Positions 1-8,080 of a stretch of DNA of 64,000 nt are shown here, one piece after another. Each line of letters starts with the position of its first letter. The first letter of the stretch is position 1. The notes under the pieces were generated by a model. It did not search any database. It was not told the DNA's origin and worked only from the letters and a program-made list of their open reading frames with translations. The translations under genes and the position numbers were made by a program. Origin of the DNA: Flaviflexus huanghaiensis (GTDB lineage: Bacteria; Actinomycetota; Actinomycetes; Actinomycetales; Actinomycetaceae); contig NZ_JACFAK010000002.1 in the NCBI RefSeq assembly GCF_014118685.1, positions 212,528-276,527 on the forward strand, read 5' to 3'.

Positions 1-207
1 GTTTTCGACCCGATCGCCCCCACCGTTGGCCCGGACGCGCCGCGAGCCGAGCAGGAAGCAGACGTGGAACGCATGTGTGTCGACTGGATGGATGCGGTTG
101 AGCCGTGGATGAGGGAGCATTATGTGCACTGGCACATGCTTCAGAAGGTGTTCGTCGATGACCTCGACATGGACCGAGTGAGAGCGCGCCAAGCGGATAC
201 GGTGTGA
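1..207 (+). CDS. Phosphatidylinositol mannoside acyltransferase, C-terminal end (partial)
   Basis: This is an open frame that enters at base 1 and stops at 207, giving the last 68 residues of a protein. The tail contains WHMLQKVFVDDLD, which resembles the conserved C-terminal end of actinobacterial LpxL/HtrB-like acyltransferases (PatA) that acylate phosphatidylinositol mannosides at the inner face of the membrane. The gene directly precedes a clear pimA with only a 13-base gap, and patA-pimA is a classical actinobacterial pair. The catalytic HX4D motif would lie outside the window, so the call rests on the tail and the context. Confidence 0.7.
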   Translation, partial: VFDPIAPTVGPDAPRAEQEADVERMCVDWMDAVEPWMREHYVHWHMLQKVFVDDLDMDRVRARQADTV

Positions 208-220
208 GAGCGGAGTTTTA

Positions 221-1357
221 GTGAAGATCGGTATTGCCTGCCCCTACTCGTGGGATGTTCCAGGCGGGGTGCAGTTCCACATCCGCGACCTCGCCGACGA
301 GCTTATCGGGCGTGGCCATGAGGTCTCCGTCATCGCCCCAGCCGTCGAGGGCACCGAGTTGCCCGACTTCGTCATCCCGACCGGAGCCGCCGTCCCCATT
401 CCATACAACGGGTCGGTCGCGCGGCTCGCTTTCGGACCCCGTGTCAATCTTCAGGTGCGCAGGTGGCTCGCCGGAGGGGACTTCGATGTCCTTCACGTTC
501 ACGAGCCGTTCGTTCCCTCTCTCGCGATGCTCGCGCTCATGAACGCGGAGTGTCCGGTTGTCGCGACGTTCCACACGGCCATGGATCGGTCGAAGTTCCT
601 CTCGATCGCCTCGCCGTTGCTCGTCCCCGTGCTCGAGAAGACGCGGGCGCGGATCGCGGTCTCGGAAGAGGCCCGCCGAACCGCGGTTGAACATCTCGGC
701 GGGGATGCGTACGTCATCCCGAACGGCGTCGATGTTGGCGCGTTCACGGTCTCGGAGAAGGATCCACGATTCACGGGCACACCCGACAGTCCGACCATTG
801 GATTCCTTGGCCGGATCGACGAGCCTCGCAAGGGCCTGCCGATCCTCGCGGCTGCGGTCGCACCCGTTCTTGCCCAGTACCCGAACGCGAGATTCTTCGT
901 CGCGGGCCGCGGGGACAACTCGAAAGCCCTCGACATTCTTGGTGACGCCGCTAAGGCGGTGACGTTCCTTGGTTCTGTCACTGAGGAAGACAAGGCTGCC
1001 ATGCTGTCGTCCGTCGACATCTATGTCGCCCCCCAAACCGGTGGTGAGTCCTTCGGGATTGTCCTCATCGAGGCAATGAGCGCAGGCTCTTTCGTTGTCT
1101 CATCCGACATCCCCGCCTTCCAGGCCGTGCTCGAACATGGCACGTATGGCGACCACTTCCGCAGCGAAGACTCCGCGGACCTCGCCCGAGTCATCCTCGC
1201 TGCCATCGCGGATCCGGAGCGTCGCGCACAGACAATCACCGCCGCAGAAAAGGCGGCCTGGCGTTACGACTGGTCGACCGTCGCCTCCCAGATCCTGTCC
1301 GTCTATTCCATGGCGGTGCGCACCGCGGGCCACGAGGTCGTGGGGTGGGGGCGATGA
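221..1357 (+). CDS. pimA: Phosphatidyl-myo-inositol mannosyltransferase (GT4, PimA-like)
   Basis: A GT-B, family 4 glycosyltransferase of 378 aa. PimA transfers mannose from GDP-mannose to phosphatidyl-myo-inositol on the cytoplasmic face of the membrane, the first step of PIM and lipoglycan synthesis. The N-terminus MKIGIACPYSWDVPGGVQ carries the glycine loop and PGG motif typical of PimA. The C-terminal half has the nucleotide-sugar EX7E signature GESFGIVLIEAMS near residue 275. The GTG start at 221 is preceded by a GGAG ribosome site 6-7 nt upstream. It follows the acyltransferase end and overlaps the next gene by ATGA, so the genes are probably co-transcribed. Confidence 0.9.
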   Translation: MKIGIACPYSWDVPGGVQFHIRDLADELIGRGHEVSVIAPAVEGTELPDFVIPTGAAVPIPYNGSVARLAFGPRVNLQVRRWLAGGDFDVLHVHEPFVPSLAMLALMNAECPVVATFHTAMDRSKFLSIASPLLVPVLEKTRARIAVSEEARRTAVEHLGGDAYVIPNGVDVGAFTVSEKDPRFTGTPDSPTIGFLGRIDEPRKGLPILAAAVAPVLAQYPNARFFVAGRGDNSKALDILGDAAKAVTFLGSVTEEDKAAMLSSVDIYVAPQTGGESFGIVLIEAMSAGSFVVSSDIPAFQAVLEHGTYGDHFRSEDSADLARVILAAIADPERRAQTITAAEKAAWRYDWSTVASQILSVYSMAVRTAGHEVVGWGR

Positions 1358-1929
1358 ACTGGGGCATCGTCGGGATCATCGCAGCCGCGGTTCTCCTCAT
1401 CCTTGCCGTTATCTGGGTGCTGACGGCACGCCGACTTGACCGGTTGCACCGAACGGTCATCCAGTCTCGACTGACTCTCAATGAGGCGCTCACTCAGCGT
1501 GCAACTGCGTCTGCGGAGTTCGCCGCGTGCGGGGCGCTCGATGTCGCGAGCGTCATCCTGTTAGCCGATGCGGCGCAAAATGCGCTTGCGCAGTCTCATC
1601 AGCCGATTGCCTCTGACGGTCTCGAGGCAGGTCCAGGATATCGCCACGTGTCGCGCGACTCGGACGATGATCGGCTCATGCTCGAATCTAACCTGTCCCG
1701 CACCCTTCGGCTTGTCCATGACGGTCTCGATGAGGATGAGCTCAGCACCGTGCAGCAGAAGGCCCACGACATTCTTGAGGACACGAGGGAGAATGTCCGG
1801 CTCGCCCGCAGGTTCCACAACGCGTTTGTCGACCAGACTCGTCGGCTTCGCGTGAACCCGTTCGTTCGGGCGGCACGCATGGCAGGAGGAGCTCCCATGC
1901 CACGGCCGGTCGACATGGATGACGAGTAG
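1354..1929 (+). CDS. Hypothetical single-pass membrane protein
   Basis: A protein of 191 aa from the ATG that overlaps the pimA stop (ATGA). A start nine bases earlier (GTG 1345) is also open, but the overlap favours 1354. Residues about 4-24 form one hydrophobic segment (GIVGIIAAAVLLILAVIWVL). The remainder is polar, charged and probably cytoplasmic with helical character. I do not recognise a catalytic motif. Small membrane proteins often lie beside pimA in actinobacteria, but that does not fix the function. It is tightly coupled to pimA upstream and to the PrsW-like gene downstream (2-base gap). Confidence 0.75.
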   Translation: MNWGIVGIIAAAVLLILAVIWVLTARRLDRLHRTVIQSRLTLNEALTQRATASAEFAACGALDVASVILLADAAQNALAQSHQPIASDGLEAGPGYRHVSRDSDDDRLMLESNLSRTLRLVHDGLDEDELSTVQQKAHDILEDTRENVRLARRFHNAFVDQTRRLRVNPFVRAARMAGGAPMPRPVDMDDE

Positions 1930-1931
1930 TT

Positions 1932-3122
1932 GTGATGGACTGGCAGCGCGCCCAGGAGCGGCCGTGGGTTCCTGCACCGAACCCGCGAGGTGTGCCCGGG
2001 CCGGTGCCATACCGCCTGCCGCGGCGCCATTCGGTCGGCTTCTACATGACGGTCGCGGTTCTTGCCCTTGTCGGGGTCGCCGGTTTCATCGTTGTTCTTC
2101 CCCTCCTCACTGAGTCAGCAGGAACGGGGGCCGCCGCCCGTTCGGGAATCATCGCTCTTATTCCTGTCATCGTTGTCACCGCCATCATCTGGTGGGTGGA
2201 CTCGTGGGAGCCTGAACCGCGGTGGATCATGATCGCCATGTTCCTCTGGGGCGGGGGAGTGGCTGTAGCTCTAGCTGCGTGGATCAACACGGCCTGGGCG
2301 GAGTCCTACTATTTCGCCACCGGCAATGCCGCCAAAGCGAGCATGTGGGCTGCGGTCGTATCCGCTCCCATCGTCGAAGAGGCAGCGAAGGGTCTCGGAG
2401 TCGTCCTTGTCTTCGTATTCTTCCGGAAGTATGTCAACGGCCCCCTCGACGGGCTCGCGTACGGGGCGATGTCTGGCCTTGGCTTCGCATTCACGGAGAA
2501 CATCCTCTACTTCACGCGCTACTTCGAATACCTCGGGGAGATTGCGATCCTCCGGTTCTCCTCGCCCCTTCTTCATCCGCTGTGCACGGCCATCATTGGC
2601 ATGTTTCTCGGCTTCGCGGTCTACGCACGGTCGCGGTGGGTAGCAGTGCCTCTTCTCGTTCCGGGCTATGCCCTTGCCGTCGCGATCCACTTCATGCACA
2701 ACGGGTGGGCGACGATCGCTGATTCTCAGCCGGACGGGTCGATGAGTTTCAACTACCTCGCCGTCCAAATCCCTTCCTATCTCGCGGCCGTCATTCTCGT
2801 TGTCTGGTTCCGCCACGAAGAATCCCTCACGATCTCCCAGCGGCTTGACGAATATCAGCGGGCCGGATGGTTCGCTCCGTACGAGGTGGAGATGCTCGGC
2901 AGCCTCGAGGGCCGCAGGCGAGCAACTGCATGGGCAGCGAGCCGTGGCGGCCACGCAAAAGAGGCGATGAAGCGGTTCCAGCAGGAGGCCACACACCTCG
3001 CTCTCAATAGGCAGCGTGCCGCGTTAGGAACTATTCCCGGTGCTTCGGCCCAGCGCGAGGAAGCAAAGATTTTAGCAACGATAGCTCAAGCGAGGAGCAT
3101 TTTCATGGCAGGAGTGCGGTGA
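1932..3122 (+). CDS. PrsW-like intramembrane metalloprotease
   Basis: A multi-spanning membrane protein of 396 aa with about eight hydrophobic segments. It contains the PrsW/CPBP-type zinc motifs: EEAAKG in one segment, the GLAYGAMSGLGFAFTENILY block, and later histidines in HPLCTAI and AIHFMHN. PrsW proteins cleave anti-sigma factors or other membrane proteins, but the substrate here is unknown. The roughly 100-residue C-terminal tail after the last segment is charged and presumably cytoplasmic. The GTG start at 1932 follows the previous stop by two bases; an ATG at 1935 is equally possible. The gene overlaps the Nudix gene by GTGA, indicating an operon with pimA. Confidence 0.85.
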   Translation: MMDWQRAQERPWVPAPNPRGVPGPVPYRLPRRHSVGFYMTVAVLALVGVAGFIVVLPLLTESAGTGAAARSGIIALIPVIVVTAIIWWVDSWEPEPRWIMIAMFLWGGGVAVALAAWINTAWAESYYFATGNAAKASMWAAVVSAPIVEEAAKGLGVVLVFVFFRKYVNGPLDGLAYGAMSGLGFAFTENILYFTRYFEYLGEIAILRFSSPLLHPLCTAIIGMFLGFAVYARSRWVAVPLLVPGYALAVAIHFMHNGWATIADSQPDGSMSFNYLAVQIPSYLAAVILVVWFRHEESLTISQRLDEYQRAGWFAPYEVEMLGSLEGRRRATAWAASRGGHAKEAMKRFQQEATHLALNRQRAALGTIPGASAQREEAKILATIAQARSIFMAGVR

Positions 3123-3664
3123 GCGGCGACGACGAGTGGACGCTCGGACCCGATGGGCTCCTTGAGAGGACCGCGGCCCGCGTCGTCATGTTCGATCGTG
3201 AAGGCAGGTTGTTCCTTCTGCGTGGACACGACTCTGAAGATCCCCATCACACGTGGTGGTTCACCCCCGGCGGAGGGCTCGATGTCGGCGAGGATGCTCA
3301 TGTGGGAGCCGCTCGGGAGCTTTTCGAAGAAACGGGCCTCAAGGTCAACCCGGATCGTCTCATCGGCCCGGTCATGGAGAGGACGGCCGTCTTCCGATTC
3401 ACCTTCCAGAACCGGCGGCAGTTTGAGAAGTTCTTCCTCCTCCACGTCGACAACGACGAGGTCGACGCTGTCAGTACGTGGAACCAGGACCACCTCACCG
3501 AGTTGGAACGAGACGTTCTTGACGAGATTGCCTGGTGGACGATCGACGAGATCGAACACGCTCAAGGTCGCGGCACCCACATCTACCCCCTGAGCATCGC
3601 CACGCACGCACGGCAGTGGTGGAACGACTGGGATGGGACCGTCATTCACGTCAACGAACCCTGA
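3119..3664 (+). CDS. Nudix hydrolase
   Basis: A protein of 181 aa with a complete Nudix box at residues about 50-73: GGGLDVGEDAHVGAARELFE followed by ETGL. It fits GX5EX7REUXEEXGU and includes the metal-binding REXXEE core. Such enzymes hydrolyse nucleoside diphosphates linked to another moiety; the substrate cannot be read from the sequence. The GTG start overlaps the stop of the PrsW-like gene. A Nudix gene close to pimA is a known arrangement in actinobacteria, so this is probably the last gene of the PIM-linked operon. Confidence 0.88.
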   Translation: MSGDDEWTLGPDGLLERTAARVVMFDREGRLFLLRGHDSEDPHHTWWFTPGGGLDVGEDAHVGAARELFEETGLKVNPDRLIGPVMERTAVFRFTFQNRRQFEKFFLLHVDNDEVDAVSTWNQDHLTELERDVLDEIAWWTIDEIEHAQGRGTHIYPLSIATHARQWWNDWDGTVIHVNEP

Positions 3665-3881
3665 AAAAAGGCGACTGACCAAGACGGCTCACGAGACCAC
3701 GGCACAGCGACCTGCATGCATCGGCGTGTGGTCCGCCGACAGGTCCGCGGGCGCAGCCGAGCCGCAGGCGCCTTCGTGTCGAGCCGGTCCGCTCGGAGCG
3801 CGCAACAGCCGAGAGCGAGGCGACGCGGTGGGCGCGCTACACTTGTTCGGTAGGACGATCTGTTGACAGGAGTACATACCC

Positions 3882-4634
3882 GTGGCGGGACATTCGAAAT
3901 GGGCAACAACCAAGCATAAGAAGGCTGTCCTCGATAGCAGGCGCAGCAAGCTGTTCGCGCGCCTTATCAAGAACATCGAGGTGGCCGGTAGGACCGGCGG
4001 CCCCGACCCCGCCGGTAATCCGACGCTGTACGACGCTATTCAGAAGGCAAAGAAGAACTCGGTTCCGGCCGACAACATCGAGCGCGCCATCAAGCGTGCC
4101 GCGGGTGAAGGCGACGACGGCGTCCAGTACGAGTCAATCCTCTACGAAGGCTACGCGGCGGGCGGCGTTGCCATCCTCATGGAGTGTCTGACCGACAACC
4201 GCAACCGTGCAGCATCCGATGTGCGCGTCGCACTGTCCCGGAACGGTGGCTCGCTCGCCGACCCGGGTTCAGTCTCGTACCTTTTCCACCGCAAGGGAGT
4301 CGTTGAAGTCGCGAAGGGCGATGACGTGAATGAGGACGATATCCTCATGGCGGTTCTCGACGCGGGTGCGGAAGAGGTCAACGATGAGGGTGAGTCCTTC
4401 GAGATTCTCTGCGACCCCAATGACGTCGTCGCCGTCCGCTCAGCCCTGCAGGACGCAGGCTTCGACTACGACTCGGCCGAGGTCCAGTTCGTGCCGACGA
4501 TGAAGGTCGAGGTCGACAAGGAAGGTGCAGAGAAGGTTCTCAAACTTATCGACGCACTCGACGATGTCGATGACATCCAGAACGTCTATTCCAACCTCGA
4601 CATCCCGGATCACGTCGCCGCCGAGCTCGACTGA
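3882..4634 (+). CDS. yebC: YebC/PmpR (TACO1) family protein
   Basis: A protein of 250 aa that starts [21 protein letters not shown], the near-invariant N-terminus of the YebC family. Family members act as transcriptional regulators or, by more recent work, as ribosome-associated factors that help translation of difficult sequences. The GTG start is preceded by AGGAG about 10 nt upstream (in gacaggagtacat). A 217-bp spacer separates it from the Nudix gene, so it probably begins a new transcript. It precedes ruvCAB, a common gene order in actinobacteria, here with one permease gene inserted between. Confidence 0.95.
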   Translation: MAGHSKWATTKHKKAVLDSRRSKLFARLIKNIEVAGRTGGPDPAGNPTLYDAIQKAKKNSVPADNIERAIKRAAGEGDDGVQYESILYEGYAAGGVAILMECLTDNRNRAASDVRVALSRNGGSLADPGSVSYLFHRKGVVEVAKGDDVNEDDILMAVLDAGAEEVNDEGESFEILCDPNDVVAVRSALQDAGFDYDSAEVQFVPTMKVEVDKEGAEKVLKLIDALDDVDDIQNVYSNLDIPDHVAAELD

Positions 4635-5395
4635 TGTCGGTCGGCGCCCTCGCGCTACTGCTTGCAGCGGTGCTCATGGGCGGGACCATCCAACGCGTGT
4701 CGGGGATGGGCATGGGGCTCATGATCTCCCCGATCCTCACCCTCATCTTCGGCGCCGCGGTCGGGGTGACCGTCGCGAACGTGACGACGATCTTCTCGGC
4801 CTTCACCATCGGCATCGTCCTACGGGCCCAGATCGATTGGCACCGATACGCCTACATGGTTCCTTCTGCCCTCGTCGGGAGCATCCCAGGCGGGTTGCTC
4901 GTGCGGGAAATGGACGGGGGCTGGCTCGCGGTCCTCGTCGGCGGGATCATTCTCACGGCTCTCGCGCTCACCTACTGGGCTGACCGTCTCACACTCCTAC
5001 CGGAGTTGCGGCACAACGCGTGGATCATTCCCTTTGCGGCGACGGGAGCGTTCCTCAACACGGTCTCCGGGATCAGCGCCCCGGTTCTCATCATCTACGC
5101 CCTCGCGTCGCGTTGGGACCAGCGCTCATTCGCGGCGACTCTCCAGCCGTTCTTTCTCTGGATCGGCCTGCTGTCGGTCGCCGTCAAGATCGGTGTCGGA
5201 GCAACACCGGTGAGCGATCTGCCAAGCGCCTGGGTCCTGCCACTCATCCTCGTCACTGTCCTCGCCGCCGTTTCCCTCGGCAGCCGGCTCGCCCTGCGCG
5301 TGAGTCCCCAGGTCGCGCGCCGCATCGCTATTGCCGTCGCAGGGCTCGGAGCCGTGTCGACGCTCCTGCGGGGACTTGTCGATGCGCTAGGTTAG
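4634..5395 (+). CDS. TauE/SafE family membrane permease
   Basis: A protein of 253 aa with about eight hydrophobic segments and the glycine-rich helix pairs of the TauE/SafE (DUF81) family. Members export or import sulfite, sulfoacetate or related organosulfur anions; substrate not determinable here. The ATG overlaps the yebC stop by one base (TGATG), so the two are translationally coupled. It lies between yebC and ruvC, which are usually adjacent, so this gene looks like an insertion into an otherwise conserved order. No sulfur-metabolism gene is nearby. Confidence 0.85.
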   Translation: MSVGALALLLAAVLMGGTIQRVSGMGMGLMISPILTLIFGAAVGVTVANVTTIFSAFTIGIVLRAQIDWHRYAYMVPSALVGSIPGGLLVREMDGGWLAVLVGGIILTALALTYWADRLTLLPELRHNAWIIPFAATGAFLNTVSGISAPVLIIYALASRWDQRSFAATLQPFFLWIGLLSVAVKIGVGATPVSDLPSAWVLPLILVTVLAAVSLGSRLALRVSPQVARRIAIAVAGLGAVSTLLRGLVDALG

Positions 5396-5408
5396 TCCCG
5401 GAGGAACG

Positions 5409-6041
5409 ATGCGAATCTTAGGGATCGACCCCGGCCTGACACGGTGCGGCATGGGAGTCATCGACGCGGCGGGTGCCCGCAGGGTCGCCTACGTCGATGT
5501 CACCGTCGCGCGCTCGACAGCCGAGACCGCGCCCCACAAACGGCTCGAAATCATTGCCGACGAGATCGACCGGATGATCGCCCTCCATCACCCCGACGTC
5601 ATCGCGGTTGAGCGCATGTTCGCCGAAGATAACGTCCGTTCGATCATCTCGACCGCACAGGTGGCGGGCGTCGCCATGCTCGCAGCATCTCGTGCGAGCC
5701 TGCCGCTCGCACTCCACTCGCCCTCCGAGGTGAAGGCTGCAGTTACGGGCGATGGCAGGGCCGAGAAGAAGGCCGTCCAAGTCATGGTCCAGCGCATCCT
5801 TCGCCTGTCTGCTCCGCCGAAGCCGGCCGATGCGGCGGACGCGCTGGCGCTCGCCATCACCCACGCGTGGCGGGGCGGCGCTATGTCGCCCACTGCCCAA
5901 TCAGCTCAGCACGGAGGTGCGGCCCTGCCGCGGTCCGACCAGGAAGGGCTCACTGCCGCCCAACGAGCATGGGCTGAGGCCGAGCGCGGCACGCGGCTCT
6001 CCGGAGTCGTCGCGCAGGCCAGCGCGAGGCGCGCCCGCTGA
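5409..6041 (+). CDS. ruvC: Holliday junction resolvase RuvC
   Basis: A protein of 210 aa beginning MRILGIDPGLTRCG, which carries the first catalytic Asp (D7). The second acid is in VERMFAEDN near residue 68 and the last acids are in the PADAADALALAI block near residue 140-150, completing the RNase H-fold active site. RuvC cuts Holliday junctions after RuvAB branch migration. The C-terminus is about 30 residues longer than E. coli RuvC, as often in actinobacteria. A strong GGAGG lies 6 nt before the ATG. First gene of ruvCAB. Confidence 0.95.
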   Translation: MRILGIDPGLTRCGMGVIDAAGARRVAYVDVTVARSTAETAPHKRLEIIADEIDRMIALHHPDVIAVERMFAEDNVRSIISTAQVAGVAMLAASRASLPLALHSPSEVKAAVTGDGRAEKKAVQVMVQRILRLSAPPKPADAADALALAITHAWRGGAMSPTAQSAQHGGAALPRSDQEGLTAAQRAWAEAERGTRLSGVVAQASARRAR

Positions 6042-6077
6042 TACGATGGAACACATGTTCGATATCAGGGAGCCTGC

Positions 6078-6665
6078 ATGATCACGATCCTGAGGGGCAC
6101 GGTATTGTCAGTATCGGCCTCGAACGTCGTCATCGACGTCGGCGGTATGGGCTTTCGGGTCATGGGGACCCCGACAACACTGTCCCAGATGAGGGTCGGC
6201 ACGGAAGCTACCGTTCCCACATCCTTCATTGTCCGCGATGACTCGATGACCCTCTACGGCTTTGCCGACGAGGACGAGCGGGACACGTTCGACATCCTCA
6301 TCAGCCTGTCTGGCATCGGCCCGAAGATCGGGCTTGCCGTCCTATCTGTTCATACCCCGGATAATCTGCGCGGCATCGTTGAACGGGAGGACATTGCAGC
6401 ACTTACCCGGGTGCCCGGCATCGGTCGCAAGGGAGCTCAGCGGATCCTTCTCGAACTCGGCAACAAGCTCGGGCCCGCCACGTCCCAGGTCGAGGCGGCC
6501 ACGCCGTCCTCCGTCACCACCGATGTCATCGCTGCTCTGGTCGGGCTTGGCTGGACCGAGCCGGCTGCCGCCGAGGCCGTGAAAAAGGTCGAGGGTGAGG
6601 CAGGGCTTCAACCGGTGTCGCAGATGCTCAAGCTTGCCCTGCAGAAGCTGGGAGGCAAGCGATGA
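6078..6665 (+). CDS. ruvA: Holliday junction branch migration protein RuvA
   Basis: A protein of 195 aa. It has the N-terminal OB-fold, a helix-hairpin-helix pair ([14 protein letters not shown] and [13 protein letters not shown], residues about 75-120), and a C-terminal three-helix domain that contacts RuvB. RuvA forms the tetramer that holds the four-way junction. GGGAG lies upstream of the ATG. The stop overlaps the ruvB start by ATGA, so ruvA and ruvB are translationally coupled. Confidence 0.95.
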   Translation: MITILRGTVLSVSASNVVIDVGGMGFRVMGTPTTLSQMRVGTEATVPTSFIVRDDSMTLYGFADEDERDTFDILISLSGIGPKIGLAVLSVHTPDNLRGIVEREDIAALTRVPGIGRKGAQRILLELGNKLGPATSQVEAATPSSVTTDVIAALVGLGWTEPAAAEAVKKVEGEAGLQPVSQMLKLALQKLGGKR

Positions 6666-7684
6666 GCGAGGACTATTCGATCGTCGATGCGTCCGCGCCG
6701 TCCGCTGAGCGGGCCGCCGAAGCTGCGCTACGTCCGAAGGTGCTCGACGAGTTTGTCGGGCAGGAGACGGTGCGCAGCCAGCTGTCCCTCGTTCTCCAGG
6801 CCGCTGTCGCACGCGGCGCCACACCCGACCATGTCCTTCTGTCGGGCCCGCCCGGGCTCGGCAAGACAACGTTGGCGATGATCATCGCAGCCGAGGTTGG
6901 GGGAGCGCTACGCTTGACATCCGGGCCCGCGATCCAGCATGCGGGTGACCTCGCCGCCGTCCTGTCCTCCCTGCAGGAGGGTGACGTGCTCTTCATCGAC
7001 GAGATTCACCGTCTGGCTCGGCCCGCCGAAGAGATGCTGTATTTGGCGATGGAGGATTTCCGGGTCGATGTCATGGTCGGCAAAGGTCCCGGTGCAACGT
7101 CGATCCCGCTACCCCTTCCGCCGTTCACCGTTGTCGGTGCAACGACGAGGGCGGGCCTGCTACCGGCACCGCTGCGAGACAGGTTCGGCTTCACCGGGCA
7201 TCTCGAGTTCTACTCTGCTTCGGAGCTCGCCCAGGTCGTCACTCGTTCGGCCCGCCTGCTCAGTGCAGAACTGACCGGTGATGCGGCTGCTGAGCTTGCG
7301 GGCCGCTCTCGCGGCACCCCCCGTATCGCCAACCGCCTCCTGCGGCGTGTTCAGGACTGGGCGCAGGTGCGTGGCACCGGCATCCTCGACCTTGCCGCCG
7401 CGAAGGCCGCACTCGACGTGTTCGAAGTCGATGACCTTGGCCTTGATCGGCTCGACCGGTCCGTCCTCGAACTCATCTGCACCCGCTTCGGAGGAGGTCC
7501 TGTGGGATTGACCACGCTCGCCATCTCCGTTGGGGAGGAACCGGAGACAGTTGAGTCAGTTGCCGAACCGTTCCTTGTCCGCGAAGGACTGCTGGTTCGC
7601 ACCCCTCGGGGCAGGGCCGCAACCCGGGCCGCATACGAGCATCTCGGCCTTCTTCCGCCCGATGGCACGCTCTTCGATACATAG
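6662..7684 (+). CDS. ruvB: Holliday junction branch migration ATPase RuvB
   Basis: A protein of 340 aa, full length for RuvB. Walker A is [11 protein letters not shown] near residue 61-71, Walker B is LFIDEIHRL near residue 111, sensor 1 is in GATTRAG, and the C-terminal winged-helix domain ends with RTPRGRAAT. RuvB hexamers pump DNA through the RuvA-bound junction. The ATG overlaps the ruvA stop. A separate promoter for yajC follows immediately downstream. Confidence 0.96.
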   Translation: MSEDYSIVDASAPSAERAAEAALRPKVLDEFVGQETVRSQLSLVLQAAVARGATPDHVLLSGPPGLGKTTLAMIIAAEVGGALRLTSGPAIQHAGDLAAVLSSLQEGDVLFIDEIHRLARPAEEMLYLAMEDFRVDVMVGKGPGATSIPLPLPPFTVVGATTRAGLLPAPLRDRFGFTGHLEFYSASELAQVVTRSARLLSAELTGDAAAELAGRSRGTPRIANRLLRRVQDWAQVRGTGILDLAAAKAALDVFEVDDLGLDRLDRSVLELICTRFGGGPVGLTTLAISVGEEPETVESVAEPFLVREGLLVRTPRGRAATRAAYEHLGLLPPDGTLFDT

Positions 7685-7695
7685 CGGTTCTGCCG

Positions 7696-7701
7696 TATAC
7701 T
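7696..7701 (+). promoter_or_regulatory. Putative -10 box upstream of yajC-secDF
   Basis: TATACT lies 34 bases before the yajC start codon, just after ruvB ends. A weak -35 candidate (TTCGAT, 7674-7679) is 16 bp upstream. This would give the Sec operon its own sigma-70-type promoter with a short leader. Inferred from sequence only. Confidence 0.45.
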
Positions 7702-7735
7702 CGGCCCTGATTGTCCAGTTGAAAGAGAGTACCCC

Positions 7736-8080
7736 GTGGAACTCCTTATTCTCGTCGCCATCTTCGGCGGCTTCATGTTCATGATGTCTCGCGCCAACAA
7801 GAAGATGGCGAACCGTGTGTCCGAGCAGCGCGAGAACGCGCTCGAGATCGGCAACACGGTCGTCACCGGCTCCGGCATGATCGGCACGATTGTTGAGATC
7901 GACGGCGGCGTTGTCACCCTCGAGTCCGCGTCGGGCGATGAGACTCAGTGGCTGACCACCGGCATCTCGTCGGTCATTGAACCGCCCTACGAGCAAGCCT
8001 ACGAAGCAGAGGGGTCCGACGAGGAAGAGCCGTACGACGGTCTCGCGCCCCGCGACTCTGACATCGACCGCGACCGGTAG
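7736..8080 (+). CDS. yajC: Preprotein translocase subunit YajC
   Basis: A protein of 114 aa with one N-terminal membrane segment (LLILVAIFGGFMFMMS), then the YajC soluble domain with GNTVVTGSGMIGTIVEID near residues 42-60. The C-terminus is an acidic tail. YajC associates with SecDF and helps Sec-dependent export. The GTG start has a GAGAG sequence upstream. The next gene, secD, starts directly after the stop. Confidence 0.93.
   Translation: MELLILVAIFGGFMFMMSRANKKMANRVSEQRENALEIGNTVVTGSGMIGTIVEIDGGVVTLESASGDETQWLTTGISSVIEPPYEQAYEAEGSDEEEPYDGLAPRDSDIDRDR

Noticed and set aside
218..1036. Long minus-strand open frame opposite pimA
   Set aside because: It is the mirror of a high-GC gene; it is Arg-rich, lacks motifs and a ribosome site, and pimA is certain.
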